A stretch of DNA of 64,000 bases, taken from the NCBI GenBank assembly GCA_943788865.1, contig CALSRX010000004.1, forward strand, positions 372,001 through 436,000. The letters run 5' to 3'. The notes beneath the pieces were generated by a model. It made no database searches, was not told the DNA's origin, and worked only from the letters and a program-made list of their open reading frames with translations. A program made the position numbers and the translations under genes. Shown here one piece after another: positions 8,596 through 17,002 of this stretch; the first letter of the stretch is position 1; every line of letters starts with the position of its first letter. The DNA is from an uncultured Polaribacter sp. Lineage in GTDB: Bacteria; Bacteroidota; Bacteroidia; Flavobacteriales; Flavobacteriaceae.

Positions 8596-9621
8596 CTACC
8601 TGTTATTAAATTCGATGTTTAAATAATCGATGATTTTTTGAGTACCATTTTTAAGCGGATCAACACACGGGAGTCCAATTTCTTTTGATAACTTATTTAA
8701 ATAATTTTCGCGCTCTTCTGAATTCAAACTAGAGGTATTCACACTTACCCCAACACATCTGATGTCTTTATTTGTTAGGCGACCGATCTGAACAGTTCGA
8801 TCTATTACTTCATTAATTGTAGGGGTTTTAAAATTAGGCCATCCCATAATCTGATCTCTTCCAACTTCATGACAAACCACAAAAGCATCTGGCTGTGAAC
8901 CAACTAGAAGTCCCATGCTCACGGCACCATAACCTGGATGGAAAATACCGCCTTGCCCTTCAATCACATCCCAATGATTTGGTTCGTTATTTGGAGACAA
9001 TAGTTCTGCTGCTCCTGAAATGAAATCTGTAACTACTGCATCAATAGGAATACCTCTTCCTGCAATCATAATACCTGTTTGTCCACTCGCTCTAAAATCA
9101 ACATTCATTCCCGCTGATTTCATATCTCTTTCTAATGCTAAAGCGGTGTATTTTTTTCCTAATCCACAATCTGTTCCAACAGTAAGAAGTCTTTTTCCAG
9201 ATCGTTTCTCGCCTTTAGCTACAGGTAATTTTTCTGGCGGAATGCGAATATCTACCAAACGAGCTCCAGATTTTTCAGCAGCTTCTTTAAAACGCGAAAT
9301 ACTATTTAAACGTGTATGAACACCTCCAACAATATCAATACCTGCTAATAATGCTTCTTCTAAAGGCTCTAACCATGTATCAGGAATTCCACCACCAATA
9401 GCAGCAGTACCAATAATTAAGGAACCAACTTTTGCATCGACAGCTTCTTTTATAGTCATTGGAGGCAACCCTAAATCAACAGTACCTCCTTTTAGACTCA
9501 TTTGACCTTTACAAAGAGAACGACGCCACTCTAAAATTCCAAATCCAGTTTTAGCATAACCATCATTAGTTTCATTTCCAGTAAAAATTAAATAGGGCGT
9601 TTTAAGTACAATTGATTTCAT
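8596..9621 (-). CDS. dgcN: DUF1611 protein, D-glutamate N-acetyltransferase DgcN
   Basis: 341 residues of the DUF1611 family. It has a P-loop-like segment TVGTDCGLGKKYTALAL in the C-terminal half, followed by QTGIMIAGRGIP, and GQGGIFHPGY further on. DUF1611 members next to a DgcA-type enolase-superfamily enzyme have been shown in marine bacteria to acetylate D-glutamate. Here dgcA lies 26 nt upstream in the same direction, the same pairing. Together they would convert D-Glu to N-acetyl-L-Glu. The deacetylase needed to finish the route is not in the window. Confidence 0.82.
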   Translation of the reverse strand: MKSIVLKTPYLIFTGNETNDGYAKTGFGILEWRRSLCKGQMSLKGGTVDLGLPPMTIKEAVDAKVGSLIIGTAAIGGGIPDTWLEPLEEALLAGIDIVGGVHTRLNSISRFKEAAEKSGARLVDIRIPPEKLPVAKGEKRSGKRLLTVGTDCGLGKKYTALALERDMKSAGMNVDFRASGQTGIMIAGRGIPIDAVVTDFISGAAELLSPNNEPNHWDVIEGQGGIFHPGYGAVSMGLLVGSQPDAFVVCHEVGRDQIMGWPNFKTPTINEVIDRTVQIGRLTNKDIRCVGVSVNTSSLNSEERENYLNKLSKEIGLPCVDPLKNGTQKIIDYLNIEFNNR

Positions 9622-9647
9622 TTGCTTGAATAATTAATTTATTAATA

Positions 9648-10757
9648 TTACATCTCAATAGTTATCCTATTCTCTAATTCATTTTCTTTAAACACAGCTC
9701 CATGACCTATGTCATCAGAAATATTTATGAGACCACCTATGTTATCATCATAACGCATTCCTCCAATTACTGGATCCGTTTCAAAATGATAGCAAGAATC
9801 TAAATCAATAAAATAGATATTTGGTTTAGCCATAGCCAAATGAACTGCAGCAGATAAGGCCAGTCTACTTTCTCCGAAGCAACCAATCATGCATTTTATT
9901 CTTGCTGATTCGGCAATTGCATTAATTTTAAGTCCCGTATGAATACCTCCGGATTTTCCCAATTTTATATTAAGATAATCAGCTGATCCTGCTTTAATCA
10001 ATTTTAAAGCATCTCTATGATCAAAAACACTTTCATCAGCACAAATGGGTAAATCTACCTGATTTCTAAGGCGTGCTAATCCATCATAATCCCAAACCGC
10101 TAAAGGTTGTTCTGAATATTCTAAATTTAGACCTTTCATCGCTTTAATATTTGCTACTGCTGTTGGGTAATCCCATCCTTGATTGCTATCTATTTTAAGG
10201 GCCACACCAGAACCAACAAGTTCTCTAACAGCTTTTACATGTGCAACATCTTGCAAACCAGATCGTCCAACCTTTAACTTTATGGCATCAAAACCTACAT
10301 CTAACATACTTTTAGCTTGGGCTATTGTTTCTTCAACGGTATCTTTAAGACCAATCGTTATATCTGTTCTTAATTGTCTTCGTTCTCCTCCAAGAAATTG
10401 ATACAAAGGCATGTTTGCTGCTTTTGCAGCAATATCATAAAGAGCCATATCAAAAGCTGAACGAACCGAAGAATCACCAACTGTAAGACTGTTTATTTCA
10501 TTCATCCTAGAATCTATGGCTAATACATTTTTACCCATAATTAACCTTGCCATTACCTGTGCAATAGCATAATTACTTTCTTGAGTATCACCTGTAATCA
10601 TTGGACACGGACTAGCTTCTCCCCAGCCAATTATACCTTTATCTGTAGTGATTTTTATGGCTACATTTTCAGCTTTATCTATAGCACCTAAAGGGGTGTT
10701 AATTGGTATTTTTATGCCAACATTTAATTTATAGATATCTACTTTTTTTATTTTCAT
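9648..10757 (-). CDS. dgcA: Enolase-superfamily racemase, N-acetyl-D-glutamate racemase DgcA (or dipeptide epimerase)
   Basis: 369 residues of the muconate-lactonizing/dipeptide-epimerase branch. Catalytic lysines are in AIKLKVG (KxK) and NIKLGKSGG; metal ligands are the Asp in KIDSNQGW, the Glu in EYSEQPL and the Asp in ICADES. The C-terminal loop has DLDSCYHF. Sequence alone fits L-Ala-D/L-Glu epimerase as well. Pairing with a DUF1611 gene 26 nt downstream favours DgcA. First gene of a two-gene unit. Confidence 0.8.
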   Translation of the reverse strand: MKIKKVDIYKLNVGIKIPINTPLGAIDKAENVAIKITTDKGIIGWGEASPCPMITGDTQESNYAIAQVMARLIMGKNVLAIDSRMNEINSLTVGDSSVRSAFDMALYDIAAKAANMPLYQFLGGERRQLRTDITIGLKDTVEETIAQAKSMLDVGFDAIKLKVGRSGLQDVAHVKAVRELVGSGVALKIDSNQGWDYPTAVANIKAMKGLNLEYSEQPLAVWDYDGLARLRNQVDLPICADESVFDHRDALKLIKAGSADYLNIKLGKSGGIHTGLKINAIAESARIKCMIGCFGESRLALSAAVHLAMAKPNIYFIDLDSCYHFETDPVIGGMRYDDNIGGLINISDDIGHGAVFKENELENRITIEM

Positions 10758-10833
10758 TGTAATCTAAATTGAGATATTACGAATATATATATTTTCTCAT
10801 TAGGAATACTTGAAACTATTTGTTCTATTCAAA

Positions 10834-12369
10834 TTATCCTAACCAACCATCTCTATCTAAACTTCTGTATTGTATGGCTTCGGCAATATGAGTTGGAGAA
10901 ATATTTTTTGAAGCATCTAAATCTGCAATTGTTCTTGCAACTTTTAAAATCCGGTCGTAGGCTCTAGCAGATAAATTGAGTTTCTCCATCGCCGTTTTTA
11001 ATAAGGACATGCTTTCATCTGAGAGTTTACAAAATTTACGAATCTGTTTTACATTCATTTGAGCATTGTAATGTAAGTTTTCAAAATCAGAGAAACGGTC
11101 AGATTGAATTTCTCTTGAAGCCGTAACCCGTTTTCTAATGTCAACGGAAGATTCTCCTTTTCGTTCTTCTGTCAATTTTTCAAACGGAACAGGAGTAACT
11201 TCTATGTGGATATCGATTCGATCTAATAAAGGTCCAGATATTTTACTTAAGTATCGTTGCATTTCTTGTGGAGAAGAGGTCATTGGCGAATTAGGGTCGT
11301 TAAAATAACCAGACGGACTCGGATTCATGCTTGCCACCAACATAAAACTACTCGGATAGGTAACTGTAAATTTTGCTCTAGAAATGGTAACTTCTCTATC
11401 TTCTAAAGGTTGTCGCATTACTTCTAAAACGGTTCTTTTAAACTCTGGGAGTTCATCTAAAAACAACACGCCATTATGAGACAAAGAGATTTCACCAGGT
11501 TGCGGATACTGACCTCCACCAACCAAAGCAACATCTGAAATGGTATGATGTGGACTTCTAAACGGACGTTGATATAGCAATCCGTTATTTTTAGTTTTAC
11601 CAACAACAGAATGAATTTTTGTGGTTTCTAATGCTTCATGTAAGGTCATTGGAGGCAAAATAGAAGGTAATCGTTTTGCTAACATCGTTTTTCCAGAACC
11701 TGGCGGGCCAATCAATATGATGTTATGACCACCAGCAGCCGCAATTTCCATGCATCTCTTTATAGATTCTTGTCCTTTTACATCAGAAAAATCAAACTCA
11801 GGGAAATCGATGTTTTTATAAAACTCGGCTCTTGTATCTACAATAGTGGGTTGTATTTTTTCAGCACCATTGAAGTGATTGATAACTTCTAAAATTGTAG
11901 AAACGCCTAACACTTCTAAATTGTCAACGATTGCAGCTTCTTTGGCATTTTCTATGGGTAGAATAAGATGTTTAAACCCTTCTTCTCTAGCTTTTATTGC
12001 AATAGGTAAAGCGCCTTTTATAGGTTGTAAGCTTCCATCTAAAGACAATTCGCCCATAATAATATAGTCATCAATGTTTGGTGATTTGATTTGATTGGAG
12101 GCCGCTAAAATACCCATTGCCAAGGTTAAATCGTAGGCAGCTCCTTCTTTTCTAATATCGGCAGGAGCCATATTGATAATAATTTTTTTTCCTGGAAGTT
12201 TATAGTTGTTATTGTTAAGTGCAGCAGAAATTCGATACGAACTTTCTCTTACTGCGTTGTCGGGCAATCCAACCAAGTGATACCCAATTCCTTTATCAAT
12301 ATTTACTTCAACAGTAATCGTGGTAGCTTCTATGCCGAAGACGGCACTACCATAAACTTTAACTAGCAT
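10834..12369 (-). CDS. YifB/ComM-family Mg-chelatase-like AAA+ ATPase
   Basis: 511 residues with an N-terminal Lon-protease-like ChlI domain, a central AAA+ domain (Walker A GPPGSGKT at 221-228, LFLDELPEF as Walker B) and the C-terminal Mg-chelatase helix bundle (NLSARAYDRILKVARTIADL). ComM in this family is a hexameric helicase that aids branch migration during natural transformation; whether this organism is competent is unknown. Full length, transcribed alone. Confidence 0.92.
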   Translation of the reverse strand: MLVKVYGSAVFGIEATTITVEVNIDKGIGYHLVGLPDNAVRESSYRISAALNNNNYKLPGKKIIINMAPADIRKEGAAYDLTLAMGILAASNQIKSPNIDDYIIMGELSLDGSLQPIKGALPIAIKAREEGFKHLILPIENAKEAAIVDNLEVLGVSTILEVINHFNGAEKIQPTIVDTRAEFYKNIDFPEFDFSDVKGQESIKRCMEIAAAGGHNIILIGPPGSGKTMLAKRLPSILPPMTLHEALETTKIHSVVGKTKNNGLLYQRPFRSPHHTISDVALVGGGQYPQPGEISLSHNGVLFLDELPEFKRTVLEVMRQPLEDREVTISRAKFTVTYPSSFMLVASMNPSPSGYFNDPNSPMTSSPQEMQRYLSKISGPLLDRIDIHIEVTPVPFEKLTEERKGESSVDIRKRVTASREIQSDRFSDFENLHYNAQMNVKQIRKFCKLSDESMSLLKTAMEKLNLSARAYDRILKVARTIADLDASKNISPTHIAEAIQYRSLDRDGWLG

Positions 12370-12451
12370 TTTTTTCTTTTTTTTAAAAGTAAGAAAAAAT
12401 TTTCAACTTTTTAATCCTATTAAATTCTTGTTAAATGTTGTTAAAAAAAAG

Positions 12452-12480
12452 TTGAGATTTATTTAAGCACCATACATTTG
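12452..12480 (+). promoter_or_regulatory. Bacteroidota promoter for the 12634 outer-membrane protein
   Basis: TTG (12452-12454), an 18-nt spacer and TACATTTG (12473-12480) fit the flavobacterial consensus well. The predicted start near 12486 leaves an unusually long leader of about 150 nt before the ATG at 12634; I see no known riboswitch in it. The 264-nt gap from 12370 to 12633 holds nothing else I can identify. Confidence 0.65.
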
Positions 12481-12633
12481 CGCATGAATTTTAAATTCAG
12501 CTTTACTATTTATATGTTAAAGAAATATTAAAATAAAAAATTGCAGTTAAACCTTTACAAACTTTTTAAGTCTTAGCAGAAGCTATTTAATAGCTTAGAA
12601 TAAAAATCAAATCAAATCAATCAATCAAAAATA

Positions 12634-15384
12634 ATGATCAAATCAATAACAACCAAACTAATGGTATTCACATTGCTATTAGTTTCTTCAAGTTCTTTTG
12701 CACAGAGTATTTCAGGTAGAGTTCTAGATGAAGATAAAAAACCTCTAGAATTTGCTTCAGTGGCAGTTCTTAAGGCATTAGATTCTACTTTGGTAAGTTA
12801 TGCAAGTACAGATATAAAAGGAAACTTTAAAGTTGTTGAAATTTCTAATGGGAAAAGAATTTTTCAAATTAATTTATTAGGATATCAAGTATATCAAAAG
12901 CAGATTGATTTTGCTGGAAAATCTTTAGATTTTGGAACTATTACATTAAAAGAATTAGATAACACGTTGGATGAAGTTGTTGTAACTGCTGTAATTCCAA
13001 TTTCAATTAAAAAAGATACAATGGCATTTAATGCAAAAGTATTTAAGGTTAGAGTAGATGATACTGTTGAAGATTTATTAAAGAAATTACCAGGAGTAGA
13101 GGTAGATGCAGACGGAAAAGTAAAAGCACAAGGAGAAGATGTTTCTAAAGTGTACGTAGATGGAAAAGAATTTTTTAGTGGTGACCCTTCTGTTGCCTTA
13201 AAAAATTTATCTGCAGATGCTATTAAGAAAATTGAATTAATAGATGAAAAAAGCGATAAGTCAAGAGTTACTGGTGTAGACGATTCAAACCGTTCTAAAG
13301 TAATTAACTTAACCTTAAAAGATGATAGAAAAGTAAATGCTTTTGGTAAATTTCAAGGGGGTTATGGTTCAGATGAAAGGTATTTGACAAGTTTAAACTA
13401 CAACCGTTTTTCTCCAAAAATGCAGGTTTCTATTATTGCAAGGGCTAACAACGTAAATAGTTCTGGTTCAGATATTTCTGAAATCATGTCTTTTGGTGGA
13501 GGTAATGGAGGTTTTAGAGTTAGTAGAGGTGGAGGCGGAGGAAGTTCTTCTGGTTTTATTACAACAGGTATTGCAGGTTTTAACTTAGGGTATGAGTTTA
13601 AAAAGAAGCAAAACTTAAATGCAGATTACTTCTATAATTATGTGAATTCAGAATCTGGAAATGTATTTTCTAAAAGAACAGAGTTTGTTGGGACCGATAA
13701 GTTATACTCAGAAAGTAGCTCTAATAGTAATAGTGAAACAAAATCTAATAAAGCTAACTTTAGCTATATAGATAGATCTAATGAATTAAAAACAATTACA
13801 CTAAGAGGTAGATTAAATTCTAGCAACACAAACGGAAGTAGCATAAGTACTTTAGACGCTTTTAAATCAAATGACCCAAACACCAAAGAACTACAAAACC
13901 TTGGAACTTCTAATAGTGATAATAAAAGCAACTCTGCAAGTGTAAATCTAGATTATATCAAAAGATTTAACAAAACAAGCAAACGTAATTTTGAATTAGA
14001 ATTTGACTTTTCTGCTGATAAAAGTGATAACATTAGTGGAAATAAAAACACAAAAGATTATACGGATCCATTAAAAACAGATGAAGTTTCTTTGAGTACT
14101 CAAAAAAGCAATAACAAAGGAAGAAACGTTAATTTTGAGTTGCAATATACAGAGCCGTTAAATGACAAACATTTTATTGAAGTTGGAGGTGGAATTAATG
14201 TAAAAAATGAAGATGAATATACAGACCAAACTCAAACCTTAAATGGGACTAATAATGCGGGTTCTACATTTACAGCAGATTTATTTGAAGAAAAAACAAC
14301 TACATATGGAAAAGTTGATTATCGTTTTAATAACGAAAAAACATCATTAACCATTGGTACAGAATTCCAAGAACAAAAACAAGATTTTGGAGTAACAAAC
14401 GTCTCTGATTTTAAAAGAAACTATTCAAGTGTAAACCCATCAGTTAGATTTAGATATCGTCCTAAAAAAGGAAGTTGGGTTTTCTTAAGATATAGTAAGT
14501 CGTTAGATTTGCCTAGTTTAAGTAGAGTATCTCCAATAGTTAATAATTTTAATCCTTTATTTATCAGACAAGGAAATCAAAATTTAACACCAGAAACAAG
14601 ACATTCTTTATTTGGAATGTATGGTAATTACAATTTTGTAACTGGATTTAGTTTCTTCGCACATTTAAGTTACAACAGCACAAGCGATGCAATTGTAAAT
14701 AAAGAAGATACAGATATTGCTACAAGGGTTAAAACAAGTAGTTATGTGAACTTGGGGAATAGAGATAACTTTAGTGGAGATTTAAGCTTTGGAAACCGAT
14801 TAAAAAAATTAGGAATTCGTTATAACCTTGGGGTTAATGTATCAACAAGTAATTATCAATCAGTAATTAATAATGTAAATAACAAAACCAATACTAATAA
14901 TACAAGTTTTAGAGTTACATTAGAAAATAACAAGAAAGATAATTTAGATTTAGCTGTTGGAGCAAATATTAGCAAAAACAATACAACGTTTTCAGGCACA
15001 ACTTCAAATAGAGAGTTTATACAACAATCGTATTACATAAAATCTGATTGGAACATCACAAAATCATTCAACTTTAACACACAATATAAATACGATATTT
15101 ATACGGATAGTAATTTTGGAACGGATCAATCTGTGCCAATTTGGAATGCTTCTATTTCTTATAACTTCTTAAAATCTAAAGCAATGAATATTAAATTAAC
15201 AGCATTAGATTTATTAAACAAAAACGTAGGATTCTCTAGAAACAGTTCTGATAATTATTTTGAAGAAACAACGAAAGATGTGTTAGGAACTTACTACATG
15301 GTTAGTTTAACTTATACTTTAAATGGTAATAAAGGAGCTAAATCTAACAATAGAGGTGGTGGAAGAAGAATGATGAGACATTAG
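12634..15384 (+). CDS. TonB-receptor-like outer-membrane beta-barrel protein with CarboxypepD_reg domain
   Basis: 916 residues. Order: signal peptide (to about SFAQ, residue 24), a carboxypeptidase-regulatory-like domain (SISGRVLDEDKKPLEFASV), a plug-like domain (VEDLLKKLPGVEVDADGKV...VYVDGKEFF), then a long OMP_b-brl_3-type barrel. A Gly/Ser-rich loop lies near residues 290-310 and the tail is GGGRRMMRH, so it does not end in the usual aromatic residue. It probably transports or senses a ligand at the outer membrane; no SusD partner is present. A promoter (12452) and a strong terminator (15401) make it a single-gene unit. Confidence 0.85.
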   Translation: MIKSITTKLMVFTLLLVSSSSFAQSISGRVLDEDKKPLEFASVAVLKALDSTLVSYASTDIKGNFKVVEISNGKRIFQINLLGYQVYQKQIDFAGKSLDFGTITLKELDNTLDEVVVTAVIPISIKKDTMAFNAKVFKVRVDDTVEDLLKKLPGVEVDADGKVKAQGEDVSKVYVDGKEFFSGDPSVALKNLSADAIKKIELIDEKSDKSRVTGVDDSNRSKVINLTLKDDRKVNAFGKFQGGYGSDERYLTSLNYNRFSPKMQVSIIARANNVNSSGSDISEIMSFGGGNGGFRVSRGGGGGSSSGFITTGIAGFNLGYEFKKKQNLNADYFYNYVNSESGNVFSKRTEFVGTDKLYSESSSNSNSETKSNKANFSYIDRSNELKTITLRGRLNSSNTNGSSISTLDAFKSNDPNTKELQNLGTSNSDNKSNSASVNLDYIKRFNKTSKRNFELEFDFSADKSDNISGNKNTKDYTDPLKTDEVSLSTQKSNNKGRNVNFELQYTEPLNDKHFIEVGGGINVKNEDEYTDQTQTLNGTNNAGSTFTADLFEEKTTTYGKVDYRFNNEKTSLTIGTEFQEQKQDFGVTNVSDFKRNYSSVNPSVRFRYRPKKGSWVFLRYSKSLDLPSLSRVSPIVNNFNPLFIRQGNQNLTPETRHSLFGMYGNYNFVTGFSFFAHLSYNSTSDAIVNKEDTDIATRVKTSSYVNLGNRDNFSGDLSFGNRLKKLGIRYNLGVNVSTSNYQSVINNVNNKTNTNNTSFRVTLENNKKDNLDLAVGANISKNNTTFSGTTSNREFIQQSYYIKSDWNITKSFNFNTQYKYDIYTDSNFGTDQSVPIWNASISYNFLKSKAMNIKLTALDLLNKNVGFSRNSSDNYFEETTKDVLGTYYMVSLTYTLNGNKGAKSNNRGGGRRMMRH

Positions 15385-15400
15385 TAAAAAAAATTATATA

Positions 15401-15440
15401 CATAAAAAAAGCAGCTACGATCGTAGCTGCTTTTTTTATG
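15401..15440. terminator. Perfect 40-bp palindrome, bidirectional terminator
   Basis: The sequence is a perfect inverted repeat with no spacer: an A-tract plus GCAGCTACGA facing TCGTAGCTGC plus a T-tract. It lies between the convergent ends of the barrel protein and the S10 peptidase, so one element can terminate both. Confidence 0.92.
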
Positions 15441-15452
15441 TGCTAAATTCAA

Positions 15453-16943
15453 TTAATATTTTGCAGGTTTTCCATTAGAAGTACTTGCTTTTATAAAGTC
15501 TCTAATATCGTCATTCGCCGATTTTAAATCAGGTTTACGTAAGTACATCATATGTCCACTTCTATACCCTTTGAATTTCATTCTATCTTTCAATTTTCCG
15601 CTTGGATCTATTTGCCACATCGTGTATTTTGTGTTAAAATAGGTTGTTGCTCCATCATAATATCCCGCTTGAAATAATAGATTTAAATACGGATTTGTAG
15701 CCATTGCTTTTCGCAATTCTTCTCGGGTATTGTTGTTTCTAAAATCCCAAGGATGCACAGGTCCAAACATATTATATTTTACATCTGTGTTGAAATTCAA
15801 ATGCTCTTTAATGTATAAATTAATTGCTGGGGTAAAAGAGTGTAGCCAAGAAGTTAATTCTGAATTGTAATCTGGAGAATCACCGGCTTCTTTTTTATCG
15901 ATACCCATATATCTAGAATCCAATCTTCCGATTGTTTTCCCACTTTTGTTTCTTAACAATTCTTTCCAAAAGAAACTATTCGGAATTTCTAAATTATGCT
16001 GTAAAATTACTTTTTTAGACAAGCCGGTATAATAAGCCATTTTTTCAGCAACCTGATTTTTTTCGGTAGCACTTATAAATCCGCCTTTTGCAATAGCAGG
16101 CATCAAAGCATTAATTGCAAAGTTTTCTGATTCTGGTAAAATGTCTAATAAATCTTTGTTTTGTAAAGCAGGAGATAACATTTTATGATACCAAGCTGCA
16201 GCTGTGAAATACGGAAAATCAATAGATGAAGCAACTGCATTGTCAGAGTTTTTCGCACCATAATCTGCTGGAGAAACTAAAATAACACCGTTTAAATACA
16301 TCCATTCATTACTTTGTAATGCGTTTGCCAATCCAGAAACTCGAGTTCCTCCATAGCTTTCGCCAATAATATATTTTGGTGAAGACCAACGATTGTTTCT
16401 AGAAACAAAAGTGGTAATCCATTCTGCCAAGTATTTTACATCGGCATTTACTCCGAAAAAATCGGCCTTATTTACCTTCTTTCCTTCGCGTTCTACAATT
16501 CTAGAATACCCCGTATTTACTGGATTTACAAAAACAATATCTGCAACATCTAACACAGAATGTGGATTACTTTTGTATCCGTATGGTTGTACAGGATAGC
16601 CTTCGTCATCAATATTTAAAACATTCGGACCAGTATAGGCTAAATGCATCCAAACTGATGCAGAACCCGGACCACCATTAAAAGAAATAAGCAAAGGTCT
16701 TTCTGCGGTGTTTACATTATTTGTTCTTTTGTAATAGGTGTAAAATAAGGTTGCTTTTGCATTTCCTTCATTATCCCAAACAGGTTGAGTTCCAGTATAA
16801 GCTGTATAATTAATTTTTTGTCCTTTAATGGTTGTTGTATGATTTGTTACAACAGTTGTATCGGTTGGGATGGTTCTTTGTTGTGCGTTTATAGTGATTG
16901 TAACACACAAAATAGTTAAAATTGATAGAATTTTTTGTTTCAT
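15453..16943 (-). CDS. Secreted S10-family serine carboxypeptidase
   Basis: 496 residues with a signal peptide (MKQKILSILTILCVTITINAQ). S10 landmarks: FNGGPGSASVW (oxyanion loop, about residue 88), nucleophile motif GESYGG with Ser196, Asp in FQAGYYDGAT and His in YRSGHMMY. It would remove C-terminal residues from peptides in the periplasm or outside the cell. It is 59 nt downstream of dsbD on the same strand, so they could share a transcript. Confidence 0.92.
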   Translation of the reverse strand: MKQKILSILTILCVTITINAQQRTIPTDTTVVTNHTTTIKGQKINYTAYTGTQPVWDNEGNAKATLFYTYYKRTNNVNTAERPLLISFNGGPGSASVWMHLAYTGPNVLNIDDEGYPVQPYGYKSNPHSVLDVADIVFVNPVNTGYSRIVEREGKKVNKADFFGVNADVKYLAEWITTFVSRNNRWSSPKYIIGESYGGTRVSGLANALQSNEWMYLNGVILVSPADYGAKNSDNAVASSIDFPYFTAAAWYHKMLSPALQNKDLLDILPESENFAINALMPAIAKGGFISATEKNQVAEKMAYYTGLSKKVILQHNLEIPNSFFWKELLRNKSGKTIGRLDSRYMGIDKKEAGDSPDYNSELTSWLHSFTPAINLYIKEHLNFNTDVKYNMFGPVHPWDFRNNNTREELRKAMATNPYLNLLFQAGYYDGATTYFNTKYTMWQIDPSGKLKDRMKFKGYRSGHMMYLRKPDLKSANDDIRDFIKASTSNGKPAKY

Positions 16944-17002
16944 GATTTTGATTACTTTTTTATAAAAGTAGCCAAATTATCTGAATTCAATTTTTATCTA
17001 AG

